Assembly (NCBI GenBank): GCA_963667535.2
Contig: CAXXDU010000002.1
Span: 930,001 to 994,000 of the forward strand
DNA: 64,000 bases
DNA from: UBA5614 sp963667535
GTDB lineage: Bacteria; Cloacimonadota; Cloacimonadia; Cloacimonadales; Cloacimonadaceae
Reading direction: 5' to 3'
Positions 52,483 through 61,956 of the stretch are shown here, one piece after another. Positions within the stretch are counted from its first letter, which is position 1, and every line of letters begins with the position of its first letter. Both the position numbers and the translations under genes were made by a program. Below the pieces are notes generated by a model, which was not told the DNA's origin, did no database searches, and worked only from the letters and a program-made list of their open reading frames with translations.

Positions 52483-54327
52483 TCAGAAACTACTGGGTGG
52501 ACGTTTTAATAGCCAGGCTTCAGACTCGAAAGGAGTTAAACCACCCTGAATATGAACATCAGGGAAGTCAGGTGGTGAGCCAAAGGATAAGCGGTTATCA
52601 AAATGATAATCTTTATCATATCCAACTCCACTACCTGAAGTATTGGGAGCGTTGACTCCCGAACTGTTAAAGCCCAAAACCGGGTCGGTTATTGCCAGAC
52701 CTGATGTACCGCCACAATAATCTGAAGGTATATCCCAGACACCATCATCATTGGGATAATCAGGGTCGGAGGGACCTCTGTGCACATACCCTCTTCTTCT
52801 TTGTGCTACAGAACCATATAAATGAATCTTTCCTCTTTCCATATAGGGGAATCTCTCAGGCCAGAGCGGATTATACCAGGGATAATCAATATTGGCAGGC
52901 CAGGGAGCCGAAGTTGCTTGAGGGTATTTATAGCGGTGCAGGTCAATATTATCCCAGACATAAGGATTGGTGCCTAACCTTACAGCAGGAGTGGAAGGAT
53001 GGGGATGCTGGTATTCAAAGGTAAAAACACCATCTTTATGCATGTCATCTCCTCCATCACCCAAAGCACAGAGAGCTCCATAAATAAAGATGCCCTCTGC
53101 ATCTCCATCACAATTGGGGTGATGCCTGCCGGTGGAATCAGCATATCCATACTGGATGACAATGCTCTTTTCAGAAATCAAGCCCAGCATATCAGTCCTG
53201 TTTAATCTGGCGGGGTCATCGGGAGCCTGGCCTCTGGTGGTACCCCTGTAGTAAACATCGTCTACAAGATACATAGTATCAGCAGAGCACCAGGTTTGAT
53301 GACCATATACTTCACCTCTTATCCAGAGTTTATGATCTACAAATGCAGAGCCATTAGCAACAGATCCGCTTTGCCCCGGAGTCCATAAGGTATCGACTTT
53401 AACAAATCTGTTCTTAAACCGATAGTTACCTGCTCTGGGTGGATATTGAGTCCAGACATCAGCAGTATCGATTTCGACGGAGACGATGGTTCCGATTAAA
53501 CTTGTAAAACTGGGACCAGTCATAGTTACAAAGCTAATTTTATGGGGGTCATACCCCGAGCCATTGATTCTTTGTCCATGTGCCCGGGCATCAGTAGCTG
53601 TGGGATTGAAAACTAATTGTCCTGCATGCTCAAAGTACTTTTTCCTGAATACCTGATTGTAATCAGGAGTTCCATTATGGGGGACTATAACTCCGGAAGT
53701 GTAAACCACATCAAAAAAGGTGGGCCATCCATTCACATTCTTGATATGGATATCTGTATTACTGTGAACCTTGCCATAAATCTGGTCACTGCCGTAAAAA
53801 TATACCGGAGTGCCATTCATGCTGGTTTCGTTGTCAGTAAAATAATGATAACCGGCAAAGCTATTACGGCGAATACCCAATTCAGCATACTTTGATACCA
53901 TGGATTGTCTGGTGCCAATAGCTGCAATTGTAGATGTGCCGCGATTTGCTTTGACAAGTGATTTGATAGTGTAGCCGGATGCGAAGTATAATCCGCCTCC
54001 GGTGGAAATATTCTCTTTCTCGATTTTCGTAGTCATCCTGTACAACGTTTTATTATGTGAACCTACTATCGTGGAAAGCTTTACAGGTAAAGCCAACCTA
54101 TTACCCGAATAATCCATTTTCTCCACAAAAGTCTGACCCCTGGCTGACTCAGACCTCAATAAATGCAATTCCTGAACTGCATCAAAATCAAATCGGGTAC
54201 CCATAGTATCACCAAAGGCAATTGATGCCATAGTAATTCCTGACATAATACCGATGATTGATAAAGCCAATGCAATAGTGATATTGCCCCTCTGATTACC
54301 TAAAAAAGCTAACATGTTTGCCTCCAA
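52483..54327 (-). CDS. Exported protein with pilin-like N-terminus (PilX/DUF4900-like)
   Basis: 614 aa. The N-terminus GNITIALALSIIGIMSGITMA (split: GNITIALALSI then IGIMSG) is a single hydrophobic helix after a short basic stretch, as in PilX or Tad-type minor pilins. The remainder is a long extracellular region with tandem strand-rich segments, e.g. DQIYGKVHSNTDIHI, which resembles DUF4900-type proteins of FCB bacteria. No catalytic motif seen. A TTGACA box is at 54479-54474. It stands alone, with its own terminator. Function unknown. Confidence 0.6.
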   Translation of the reverse strand: MEANMLAFLGNQRGNITIALALSIIGIMSGITMASIAFGDTMGTRFDFDAVQELHLLRSESARGQTFVEKMDYSGNRLALPVKLSTIVGSHNKTLYRMTTKIEKENISTGGGLYFASGYTIKSLVKANRGTSTIAAIGTRQSMVSKYAELGIRRNSFAGYHYFTDNETSMNGTPVYFYGSDQIYGKVHSNTDIHIKNVNGWPTFFDVVYTSGVIVPHNGTPDYNQVFRKKYFEHAGQLVFNPTATDARAHGQRINGSGYDPHKISFVTMTGPSFTSLIGTIVSVEIDTADVWTQYPPRAGNYRFKNRFVKVDTLWTPGQSGSVANGSAFVDHKLWIRGEVYGHQTWCSADTMYLVDDVYYRGTTRGQAPDDPARLNRTDMLGLISEKSIVIQYGYADSTGRHHPNCDGDAEGIFIYGALCALGDGGDDMHKDGVFTFEYQHPHPSTPAVRLGTNPYVWDNIDLHRYKYPQATSAPWPANIDYPWYNPLWPERFPYMERGKIHLYGSVAQRRRGYVHRGPSDPDYPNDDGVWDIPSDYCGGTSGLAITDPVLGFNSSGVNAPNTSGSGVGYDKDYHFDNRLSFGSPPDFPDVHIQGGLTPFESEAWLLKRPPSSF

Positions 54328-54480
54328 GTATATTTTTTCTCCGTAAAAAAATAGCCAGAACGCGCCAAACGTCCTTACATTGTTCTGGATTTATTGCCTA
54401 CTAATCGTGATTATAGCTTACAGACCTTCAGCAATTTCTTACCCTACACAAATAATGCTGATATAAGTTTTGATGTCAAG

Positions 54481-54519
54481 AAAAAAAAAGAGATGTCTCA
54501 ATAATTATCAAGACATCTC
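54481..54519 (-). terminator. Intrinsic terminator of gap
   Basis: On the minus strand GAGATGTCT (54519-54511) pairs with AGACATCTC (54498-54490), and a run of nine or more T follows. About 20 bases after the gap stop codon. Confidence 0.92.
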
Positions 54520-54537
54520 CTGTGAGAAAGTAGTTAT

Positions 54538-55536
54538 TTATATTTTCATCATGTAATCTGCAAGATCGCAGACTCTGTTTGAATATCCCCATTCGTTATC
54601 ATACCAACTCAGGATTTTGACCATGTTGTCTTTTACATAGACAGCCATTGAATCATAAATGGAAGAATATGGGTTTCCTACGATATCAATGGAGACGATG
54701 GGTTCATCAGAATACATCAGGTAACCTTTCAGATAAGTATCCGCCGCTAATTTCATGGCAGCATTAATCTCATCTTTGGTGGCAGCTTTTACCAGATTAA
54801 CTGTTAAATCCACTACTGAACCATCCGGAGTAGGAACCCGAACAGCCAAGCCATCCAATTTGCCTGCGAGTTCAGGGATTACCAGACCTATAGCTTTGGC
54901 AGCGCCTGTGGAAGTGGGAATCATACTCATAGCAGCAGCTCTGGCACGGCGTAAATCACTATGTGGTAAATCCAGGATTCTCTGGTCATTGGTATAAGAA
55001 TGGATAGTAGTCATCAATCCGTTGATGATACCAAAGTTATCTTGCAGGACTTTAGCTACAGGAGCCAGACAATTGGTTGTACAGCTGGCATTTGATACTA
55101 TGGCATCTTCCGGTTTTAAAGTCTTGTGATTGACACCCATTACGATGGTGGCATCAATTGCATCTTTGGCAGGGGCAGTTAAAATGACTTTCCTGGCACC
55201 GGCTTTGAGATGCTTACTGGCTTTTTCCTTTGAGGTAAAAATACCTGTGGATTCTATAACAAGGTCAACACCGAGCTCTTTCCAGGGTAAGGCTTCCGGG
55301 TCCTTTTCTGCAAAGATACGAATCTCTTTGCCATCAATGATAATACTGTTATCTGTGTGTTTGATATCACCGGGATAAATCTTGTGAACACTGTCATATT
55401 TAAACAGATACGCCAGGGTCTTAGCATCAGTGATATCATTGATTGCTGCGACTTTTACATTGGGATAACGCTTCAGAATGTCTCTCAGTACCAGTCTTCC
55501 TATGCGTCCGAAACCGTTAATTGCGATTGTTGGCAT
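54538..55536 (-). CDS. gap: Glyceraldehyde-3-phosphate dehydrogenase
   Basis: 332 aa glycolytic enzyme that oxidises G3P to 1,3-bisphosphoglycerate with NAD. NAD-binding INGFGRIGRLVLRD at the start, catalytic Cys in SNASCTTNCLAPVAKVL, and WYDNEWGYSNRV at the end. Full length. It lies 26 bases downstream of the aldolase gene, forming a glycolytic operon. Confidence 0.98.
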   Translation of the reverse strand: MPTIAINGFGRIGRLVLRDILKRYPNVKVAAINDITDAKTLAYLFKYDSVHKIYPGDIKHTDNSIIIDGKEIRIFAEKDPEALPWKELGVDLVIESTGIFTSKEKASKHLKAGARKVILTAPAKDAIDATIVMGVNHKTLKPEDAIVSNASCTTNCLAPVAKVLQDNFGIINGLMTTIHSYTNDQRILDLPHSDLRRARAAAMSMIPTSTGAAKAIGLVIPELAGKLDGLAVRVPTPDGSVVDLTVNLVKAATKDEINAAMKLAADTYLKGYLMYSDEPIVSIDIVGNPYSSIYDSMAVYVKDNMVKILSWYDNEWGYSNRVCDLADYMMKI

Positions 55537-55562
55537 GTTTGTAATCTCCTTATATTTCTTTT

Positions 55563-56537
55563 TTACATTAAGATACTGTTATTGGCGCTTCCGCTCATTT
55601 CACAGAAACCTTTTACGGTTGCCTGCATAGCGTCTTCGCCTTTGATTAGCCATTTGCGAGGGTCAAATTTACTTTTATTCGGAATATAGTCATCAGGATT
55701 TACATCAGCAGGACATACAATGGCATACTTTTCCTTTTCCCAGTAAGCCTGGATAGCAGAAGCCATATCCATCTGATAGCAAGTATCTTTGTTAATTTTG
55801 ACTACACCATTCTTGATAGCGGTTTGTTGTTGCCAATCAGTTAAACCGCTGGCTCCATGTAAGACCAGACCTCTTTCACAGTTATTTTGAATTAAAAGGT
55901 CATCGATCTCTTTTATCAGGTCAAGATGAAGCTCAATCTTGCTGCCTTTGGAGACACCGTGGTTTGTGCCAACAGAAGCGGCAAACAGGTCGACATTGGT
56001 CTTGAGTACAAACTCAAGTGCTTCTTCAGGTTTAGTATAGAGCTCACTATCAGAGACAATCTCGTCTTCAGTACCTTTGATATGACCGATTTCACCTTCT
56101 ACCAGAATATTGTATCTGTGTGCAACTGCAACGACTTCTTTGGTTACACGGATATTCTCTTCCATCGGAGAGGCAGAAGCATCAATCATTACGGACGAGA
56201 CAAGGTGATTTTCTATGCAATAAACCAGGAAATCAAAATAGTTGGGAGTAGCATGGTCAATATGCAGACCGATGCCGGATTGGGGGAATTGTTTGGCAAA
56301 AGTCTTGACCATAGTTGATATGAACTCAGCTCCGACTTTTATGTCCTGGCTTGCTCCGGCAGCAAATTTTACTGCTCCGCTGCTCATTTGCATCAAACCA
56401 TCAGAATTGACTGAGGCATAACCTTGAACAATTGCTCTGATCTGAGTGTCGAAAACTATGTTTGATGCGATAATGCCAAAGCGATGTTGTTTGGCTTTGA
56501 GGAATACGTCTTTTAATCTATCACCGGCTAGAAACAT
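55563..56537 (-). CDS. fba: Class II fructose-bisphosphate aldolase family protein
   Basis: 324 aa zinc-dependent aldolase that splits fructose-1,6-bisphosphate (or a related ketose phosphate). Zinc ligands in GLHIDHATP, the EGEIGHIKGTED loop, AASVGTNHGVSKG and VLHGASGL. Its position directly before gap supports the glycolytic role over tagatose or sulfofructose variants. An AGGAGG ribosome site precedes the ATG, and a TTGACG box is at 56600-56595. Confidence 0.93.
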   Translation of the reverse strand: MFLAGDRLKDVFLKAKQHRFGIIASNIVFDTQIRAIVQGYASVNSDGLMQMSSGAVKFAAGASQDIKVGAEFISTMVKTFAKQFPQSGIGLHIDHATPNYFDFLVYCIENHLVSSVMIDASASPMEENIRVTKEVVAVAHRYNILVEGEIGHIKGTEDEIVSDSELYTKPEEALEFVLKTNVDLFAASVGTNHGVSKGSKIELHLDLIKEIDDLLIQNNCERGLVLHGASGLTDWQQQTAIKNGVVKINKDTCYQMDMASAIQAYWEKEKYAIVCPADVNPDDYIPNKSKFDPRKWLIKGEDAMQATVKGFCEMSGSANNSILM

Positions 56538-56754
56538 GAGGAACCTCCTGTAAGGCTTTTATAATTTTACAAATCTGCTATCTGTTTCATTTTCCGTCAA
56601 GCAAAATGTTGAGGTTGAACATTGTTTTCCGGTTTTGCACTAAATATGTTTGCAAGCAGCCCGTTCCGATTATCATTTGAATTGTAAAGAATTGTTTTGA
56701 CAAGAATTGAATGATTAATTGAAAGTAGATAAGCAGAATTTGCGAGGTGGTTGC

Positions 56755-58764
56755 TTGATAAAACAAGAAAAAAACGATACTAATCATAAGTTGACGGAAA
56801 TTCACAGTATCATTGATAATCTTACTGAGGGTGTTTGGATAATTGACTTAAGTTTAAGTGTTGTTGAAATCAATAATAATGCAAGAGAAGATTTTTTTGA
56901 CCACCTTCAGGATAAAACTGCGATACATTTCAATGCTTTAGAAAATTTATCCATATATGAACAACAAATCTGGTCTGAACTGTATGAGCGTTGTATAATC
57001 GGAGAAACGATAACAACGGAAATAGTTATCAAGCGCAAAGAAAAGCGTGTCTTTTCTATCTCTTTGCATCCTTTAACAGAGAATGAATCTATTGTCGGTG
57101 TAATGGTCACTGCTTATGATATCACTACCTTCAAAGCAACCAGAGAAAGACTGCATAAGCTATACAGGGAGCATAAATTTGTCTCAGAACTGATGCAGGA
57201 TATATACAGAACTAAAGACTGGAAAACAGCACTTACATCCATACTGGAGAAAGTCAGTAATCTGATGTCTGTCACATGTGCATATCTCAAAGTATCGGAT
57301 ATAGATAAAAGCCTTCAGCCGGACACATATGTAATCAGATATGACAAACCTAAAAAGCACTGCCGGTGTATGGAAATTCTTTCTGATAAACTGATAGAAA
57401 AGATGCATCATCAAATATATCTGGCTTATAATAATAGGCAGGATATCATGGATGGGCTGGATATTCCGAATAGCTATCAGGAAGCTCAGGCTTTGTTTAT
57501 CTATCCCATCAGGATGATGAATCAGATTATCGGGTTTCTGGGTTTTGCAGATTGTCTGCATGCTAAAAGATGGCAAGGTGATGAGCTTATCTTTATTACC
57601 ACTGTCTCTGAGGTTATTACGAGTTATGTTGTTCAACAGATATCTCAGGAAAACATGAGCAATTCTTATCAGATTACCAAGAACGTCATGGATAATCTGA
57701 ATGCAATTGTTACTGTAACCGATATCAAGTCCTATAGGGTTCAGTTTGCTAATAAATTTGCCGTTGAGAAATTCGGCGAGATAGCCGGGAAAATCTGCTG
57801 GACTATTGCCAAGAAAGATGCTGATAAACCCTGTGATAATTGCGAAATTGCAGAGCTCATACTGATGAATGAAGGTGAAATCCTTTACCGTGAAGTTCAG
57901 AACGAGGTTAATAACTGCTGGTATCATACTTCAAATAGTTTGATAAACTGGATTGATGGTAAAAAGGCTCATCTGCAGATTGCTGTCGATATTTCAGACA
58001 GAATCGATATGGAGCATAAACTCAGACAAACTGCTGACGAATTGCTGGAAACCAATAAAACTAAAGATAAGTTCTTTTCAATCATTGCTCATGATTTGAA
58101 GAATCCATTTCTCAGTCTGATGGGTTTTTCGGAAATCCTGATTCATAAATCACGTCAAATGTCTATCGCCGATATTGAAGAATGTTCCTCTTTAATCCAT
58201 GATGCTGCAAAAAGTGCTCAGCAACTTCTGCAAAACCTGCTGGTCTGGTCACAGTCACAAACAGGAAAGCTAAAATTTCAACCACAGGAAGTTAATCTTA
58301 CCTTGCTTACTGATAATTGTCTGGAGTCAGTTAAATTGCTGGCCAGCCAAAAGCAGATTGCATTGGAAAAAGACTATCTACCAATGCCGGTCATTGTTGC
58401 AGATGTCAATATGCTTACTACAGTCATTCGGAATTTGCTTACCAATGCTGTCAAATTTACCAATGAACTGGGGACTGTAACTCTCAGGCTCAAAACTGAT
58501 AGTGAGAGTGTAATCATTATTGTAGAAGATACAGGTATTGGTTTAACTCAGGACGAAATTGGTAAGTTATTTAGAGTGGATGTGAGTAATAAATCCATTG
58601 GTGTAAATGCTGCGCCGGGAACAAAAGGGACAGGGCTGGGTTTAATCCTGTGCAAAGAATTTATCCAAAAGCATGAAGGCTCTATTAGTGTAACAAGTGA
58701 ATTGGGTAAAGGCAGCAGCTTTATCGTCAAATTGCCTTTAACACATATAGTTACTCCTGATTAA
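56755..58764 (+). CDS. Soluble sensor histidine kinase (PAS-GAF-PAS-HisKA-HATPase)
   Basis: About 669 aa with no transmembrane helix. PAS domain (about 15-125), GAF-like domain (about 135-300), second PAS (about 315-420) with the cysteine pair DKPCDNCEIAE, HisKA with SIIAHDLKNPFLSL, and HATPase_c with NLLTNAVKFTN, VEDTGIGLT and GTGLGLILC. The CxxC in the second PAS may sense redox or bind metal. The TTG at 56755 is chosen because GAGGTGG lies just upstream; the ORF extends to 56719 without a ribosome site. No response regulator is adjacent. Confidence 0.92.
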   Translation: MIKQEKNDTNHKLTEIHSIIDNLTEGVWIIDLSLSVVEINNNAREDFFDHLQDKTAIHFNALENLSIYEQQIWSELYERCIIGETITTEIVIKRKEKRVFSISLHPLTENESIVGVMVTAYDITTFKATRERLHKLYREHKFVSELMQDIYRTKDWKTALTSILEKVSNLMSVTCAYLKVSDIDKSLQPDTYVIRYDKPKKHCRCMEILSDKLIEKMHHQIYLAYNNRQDIMDGLDIPNSYQEAQALFIYPIRMMNQIIGFLGFADCLHAKRWQGDELIFITTVSEVITSYVVQQISQENMSNSYQITKNVMDNLNAIVTVTDIKSYRVQFANKFAVEKFGEIAGKICWTIAKKDADKPCDNCEIAELILMNEGEILYREVQNEVNNCWYHTSNSLINWIDGKKAHLQIAVDISDRIDMEHKLRQTADELLETNKTKDKFFSIIAHDLKNPFLSLMGFSEILIHKSRQMSIADIEECSSLIHDAAKSAQQLLQNLLVWSQSQTGKLKFQPQEVNLTLLTDNCLESVKLLASQKQIALEKDYLPMPVIVADVNMLTTVIRNLLTNAVKFTNELGTVTLRLKTDSESVIIIVEDTGIGLTQDEIGKLFRVDVSNKSIGVNAAPGTKGTGLGLILCKEFIQKHEGSISVTSELGKGSSFIVKLPLTHIVTPD

Positions 58765-58916
58765 TAATTCATATTCAGTACAATTGACATAATTCAAATC
58801 CACAATTGTTGATTTGTAACAGAGAGTTAATCTTTACATTTACAAAATCGGGAGAAAATTCACTTGACTTAATTACCAGATTAATCAAAATAACATTGAA
58901 AATAAAAGGAGGATTT

Positions 58917-60044
58917 ATGAAATCTCTTGTATATCTTGCATTATTACTCTTACTAATTCCTATTCTCTTTTCGTGCGAAGATAACACAACTACAGAAGTA
59001 AGCACTTGTGCAACTCCTGTGATTAATCCAACTGGTGGTACATTTACAACCGCTCAGAATGTATCTATTACCTGCGAAACAGCAGGAGCAACAATATTGT
59101 ACACACTTGATGGAACAGAACCGGCAGATTCTACTAAGGCCACAATGACCTATACAGCACCAATATCTGTAGCATCAAACAAAACCATAAAAGCCAAAGC
59201 AGTCAAATCAGGCTGGAATAAAAGCCTTGTAGCGTCAGCTTCTTTTATCGTTTATGACCAAATGGTTAGCCTTCCTGCCGGAACTTTCACTATGGGCAGA
59301 ACCAGTGGCACAGGTTATGCTGATGAATTACCCACTCATTCAGTGACAGTTGCTCCCTTCTATATGAGCAAATATGAAATCAAGCAATCTGAATGGCTGG
59401 CTGTCATGGGCTCCAATCCTTCCAATTTCACCGGTGACACTAACAAACCTGTAGAAATGGTTAGTTTTTATGATGTACTGGTTTATTGTAACAAACGTAG
59501 TATTGCTGAAGGTCTGGCACCTGTTTATACAATAAGCGGTTCTACCAATCCTACTGTTTGGGGCGCAATTCCTAATGCAGATAATGCAACCTGGAATGCC
59601 GCTACCTGCACTTGGACAGCTAATGGTTACAGACTTCCCACCGAAGCCGAATGGGAATATGCAGCCCGTGGCGGTACAAATACTCCTGATTATTTATACT
59701 CAGGCAGTAATACTGTTGGTGATGTAAGCTGGTATCTTACAAATTCGAGCAACACAACTCATACTGCCGGAACCAAAGCGGCCAATGGTTTAGGTTTATT
59801 CGATATGAGCGGAAACGTTCAGGAATGGGTTTGGGATTGGTACAACGCTACATATTATGCTTCCAGTTCTGCCAATAATCCTACAGGACCCACAACCGGA
59901 ACAATGCATACCCTGCGTGGTGGTTCATGGGAACAGACAGATTCTGCCAGCCGTGTAGTATTTAGAAGCTATGGCACACCAGAAAAGTCAAATGACAGAG
60001 TGTCTAATTCCAGACTCGGATTTAGAGTTGTAAGACTTCCATAA
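58917..60044 (+). CDS. Lipoprotein with chitobiase C-terminal-like and FGE-sulfatase domains
   Basis: 375 aa. Lipobox LFSC (Cys near residue 19). A CHB_HEX_C_1 domain (about 30-115: VINPTGGTF, ILYTLDGTEPADS, IKAKAVKSGW). Then a formylglycine-generating-enzyme-like domain (about 120-375: MVSLPAGTFTMG, RLPTEAEWEYAARGG, GLFDMSGNVQEWVWDWY, LRGGSW and LGFRVVRL). The cysteine pair needed for sulfatase activation is absent after RGGSW, so it is probably a binding rather than catalytic version. An exact AAAGGAGG ribosome site fixes the ATG at 58917. A terminator follows. Confidence 0.88.
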   Translation: MKSLVYLALLLLLIPILFSCEDNTTTEVSTCATPVINPTGGTFTTAQNVSITCETAGATILYTLDGTEPADSTKATMTYTAPISVASNKTIKAKAVKSGWNKSLVASASFIVYDQMVSLPAGTFTMGRTSGTGYADELPTHSVTVAPFYMSKYEIKQSEWLAVMGSNPSNFTGDTNKPVEMVSFYDVLVYCNKRSIAEGLAPVYTISGSTNPTVWGAIPNADNATWNAATCTWTANGYRLPTEAEWEYAARGGTNTPDYLYSGSNTVGDVSWYLTNSSNTTHTAGTKAANGLGLFDMSGNVQEWVWDWYNATYYASSSANNPTGPTTGTMHTLRGGSWEQTDSASRVVFRSYGTPEKSNDRVSNSRLGFRVVRLP

Positions 60045-60070
60045 CCTTAATATTTATTCATTAAATAACA

Positions 60071-60100
60071 AAAGAGCCATCCCATCGGATGGCTCTTTCT
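60071..60100 (+). terminator. Intrinsic terminator, convergent pair
   Basis: A perfect 12-bp stem (AAAGAGCCATCC 60071-60082, GGATGGCTCTTT 60087-60098) with a 4-base loop and T-rich tail; it can serve both the FGE-like gene and the repressor gene on the other strand. Confidence 0.93.
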
Positions 60101-60120
60101 TTTATCAAATCTTAAACTTC

Positions 60121-60846
60121 TTACATCTTTCTGTACAGGAAAAACAAGTAGCCAATGAGATTGATATCCTGATGTTCCTCAGGGTGTATAATGATGGGTT
60201 GGTATTCATTATTTAGCGCAACTAATACTATAACCTGATTGTCAGTATCCAGAACAAGCTGTTTCAGCGTAATCGCACCATCAATGCGGACTGCACATAT
60301 TTTGCCTGCCAGTTTATCCCACTCTCTGCTCTGCTTGATTAATATCAAATCATTATGCCTGATTTCAGGCTCCATACTCTTTCCATTAACTCTCAGGCAA
60401 ATGAAATCATCAATGGCACCAAACATCATGCTCCTGCGTACAGTGATAACATCAATTTCATCCTCAAAGCTTTCTACCGGTAATCCTGCCGCAATCTCAC
60501 CTTTAACAGGGATGTCTATTACATCAGCGTGACTATAATCCATCTTAGCCTGAGTAATATTTTGCAGCTCTTCTGTAAGCAAACTCCTGAGCTGTTCCAA
60601 ACGGTTATTGGTCTTATACTTCGTAGTGGAAACAGCGTCTTCAAACATCTGCCCTTTGCCGGTTATCATCCAGTGCAGATTCACTTTGTAGCTTTTCGCC
60701 AGGAGCATAAGTGTTTCCAGAGATGGTTTTATCCGGTTAGTCTCCATTTGTGAAATAGCGGATGCATTGACCTTTAATGATTCTGCCAGTTCCTGCTGGG
60801 AAATATTCAAAGCTTTGCGGACTGTGCGAAGTCTTTGTCCATTCAT
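60121..60846 (-). CDS. XRE-family repressor with S24 (LexA-like) autoprotease domain
   Basis: 241 aa. N-terminal helix-turn-helix (about 5-60: ISQQELAESLKVNASAISQME). Linker (about 65-115), then S24 peptidase (about 120-235): cleavage-site region GEIAAGLPVE (Ala-Gly), catalytic Ser in NGKSMEPEI, and catalytic Lys in ITLKQLV. Such proteins repress their targets until self-cleavage after RecA activation. No phage genes surround it, so it may be a stress or DNA-damage regulator of the host. The next gene, divergent, is endonuclease III. Confidence 0.92.
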   Translation of the reverse strand: MNGQRLRTVRKALNISQQELAESLKVNASAISQMETNRIKPSLETLMLLAKSYKVNLHWMITGKGQMFEDAVSTTKYKTNNRLEQLRSLLTEELQNITQAKMDYSHADVIDIPVKGEIAAGLPVESFEDEIDVITVRRSMMFGAIDDFICLRVNGKSMEPEIRHNDLILIKQSREWDKLAGKICAVRIDGAITLKQLVLDTDNQVIVLVALNNEYQPIIIHPEEHQDINLIGYLFFLYRKM

Positions 60847-60895
60847 AACAATCCTCCTTCTCTTGATAAAATGTAGCTATACATAACTCAAAGTC

Positions 60896-60924
60896 ATAAT
60901 GTTAGTGATGCTAATATATGTCAA
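60896..60924 (-). promoter_or_regulatory. Promoter of the XRE-S24 gene
   Basis: On the minus strand TTGACA (60924-60919), a 17-base spacer, then CATTAT (60901-60896). The leader to the ATG is about 43 nt. Confidence 0.65.
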
Positions 60925-60973
60925 GTAAAATGTTGTGTCTGTAATCTCATCGGACTTAGTTGAATGGATTCTC

Positions 60974-61002
60974 TTGACAACTAAGCAGTAATTTGCTGCT
61001 AT
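60974..61002 (+). promoter_or_regulatory. Possible promoter of nth
   Basis: TTGACA (60974-60979), a 17-base spacer, then a weak TGCTAT (60997-61002). The -35 is a perfect match; the -10 is poor. Confidence 0.4.
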
Positions 61003-61030
61003 CTACAAAGAAAGACAGAGGTAGATTCAG

Positions 61031-61699
61031 ATGAAAGAAAAGAAGCCTTACATTCCACCTGTTTTTAATATTGATGCAGTTATGACCTTACTGCAGGAGC
61101 ATTTTCATACAGTCAGGACTCCGGTGGTGGATTTTATTCAGGCGCAAACCAAAGACCCGTTTAAGGTTTTGATTGCTACGATTCTCAGCGCTCGCACCAA
61201 AGATGAAACAACCACTCAGGCTGTCTTGCGTCTTTTTAGCGTTATCAATACTCCTGCTGATATAGATAAGCACACTGAAGCAGAAATCAATAAACTGATA
61301 TATCCTGTTGGCTTTCATCATGCCAAAGCAAAGCACTTGAAACAACTACCCGCCATTTTGAATGATTTGTTTATGGGCATTGTGCCTTCAGAAATAGACG
61401 ATTTACTGCTTCTGCCCGGAGTTGGCAGGAAAACAGCCAATCTGGTACGGGCAATTGCTTTTAACCTTCCCGCCATCTGTGTTGATGTGCACGTTCACCG
61501 CATCAGCAACCGCTGGGGCTATGTGAAGACCACTACTCCATTTGAAACAGAAATGGCATTGAGACAGATATTGCCGCAAAAATACTGGATAATGTATAAT
61601 TCCTATGTTGTTGCCTTTGGTCAGAATCTGTGTTATCCACGCAAGCCGCGTTGTCATGAATGTCCCATATCTGAATACTGTTCAAGAATTGGTGTGTAA
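61031..61699 (+). CDS. nth: Endonuclease III
   Basis: 222 aa base-excision repair DNA glycosylase/AP lyase for oxidised pyrimidines. HhH motif with catalytic Lys in LLPGVGRKTANLV; catalytic Asp in VDVHVHRISNR; and the [4Fe-4S] cluster C-x6-C-x2-C-x5-C near the C-terminus (LCYPRKPRCHECPISEYC). Full length. It is transcribed away from the S24 repressor, which may regulate it; inference from position only. Confidence 0.97.
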   Translation: MKEKKPYIPPVFNIDAVMTLLQEHFHTVRTPVVDFIQAQTKDPFKVLIATILSARTKDETTTQAVLRLFSVINTPADIDKHTEAEINKLIYPVGFHHAKAKHLKQLPAILNDLFMGIVPSEIDDLLLLPGVGRKTANLVRAIAFNLPAICVDVHVHRISNRWGYVKTTTPFETEMALRQILPQKYWIMYNSYVVAFGQNLCYPRKPRCHECPISEYCSRIGV

Positions 61700-61708
61700 A
61701 GGAATTGT

Positions 61709-61899
61709 GGAGTTCAAATCGCCCATCGAATTTATCAAACCAATTATCATGCTATAGGGCGATTCGGACTTCATGATTCCGGCTATATTGGGTGTTGGTT
61801 ATCAAAAAGAAATATATAGTAGTGTCGCTTACTCCGAAGTCCGAAATTCCCTTTAAAGATCAAGCAAATTAGCCAAATACATAGGGAATTTTGAACTCC
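61709..61899. repeat. Cluster of overlapping inverted repeats
   Basis: Four pairs lie within 190 bases: GGAGTTCAAA (61709) with TTTGAACTCC (61890); AATCGCCC (61717) with GGGCGATT (61757); TTCGGACTTC (61763) with GAAGTCCGAA (61836); AAATTCCCT (61844) with AGGGAATTT (61883). The last three lie inside the outer pair, so the block could fold into a multi-branched structure. Confidence 0.6.
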
Positions 61900-61956
61900 G
61901 GCACGCTTAGTATTCTACCCACAGTAGCACAGAGAAAAGAGAGGAAAGAGGATTTT

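Noticed and set aside
54353..54390. CCAGAAC/GTTCTGG inverted repeat before the exported PilX-like gene
   Set aside because: Short 7-bp arms with a loop of about 20 bases; no supporting context.
60121..60846. Prophage repressor marking a prophage
   Set aside because: The CI/LexA-like gene has no integrase, structural or lysis genes near it; neighbours are host genes.
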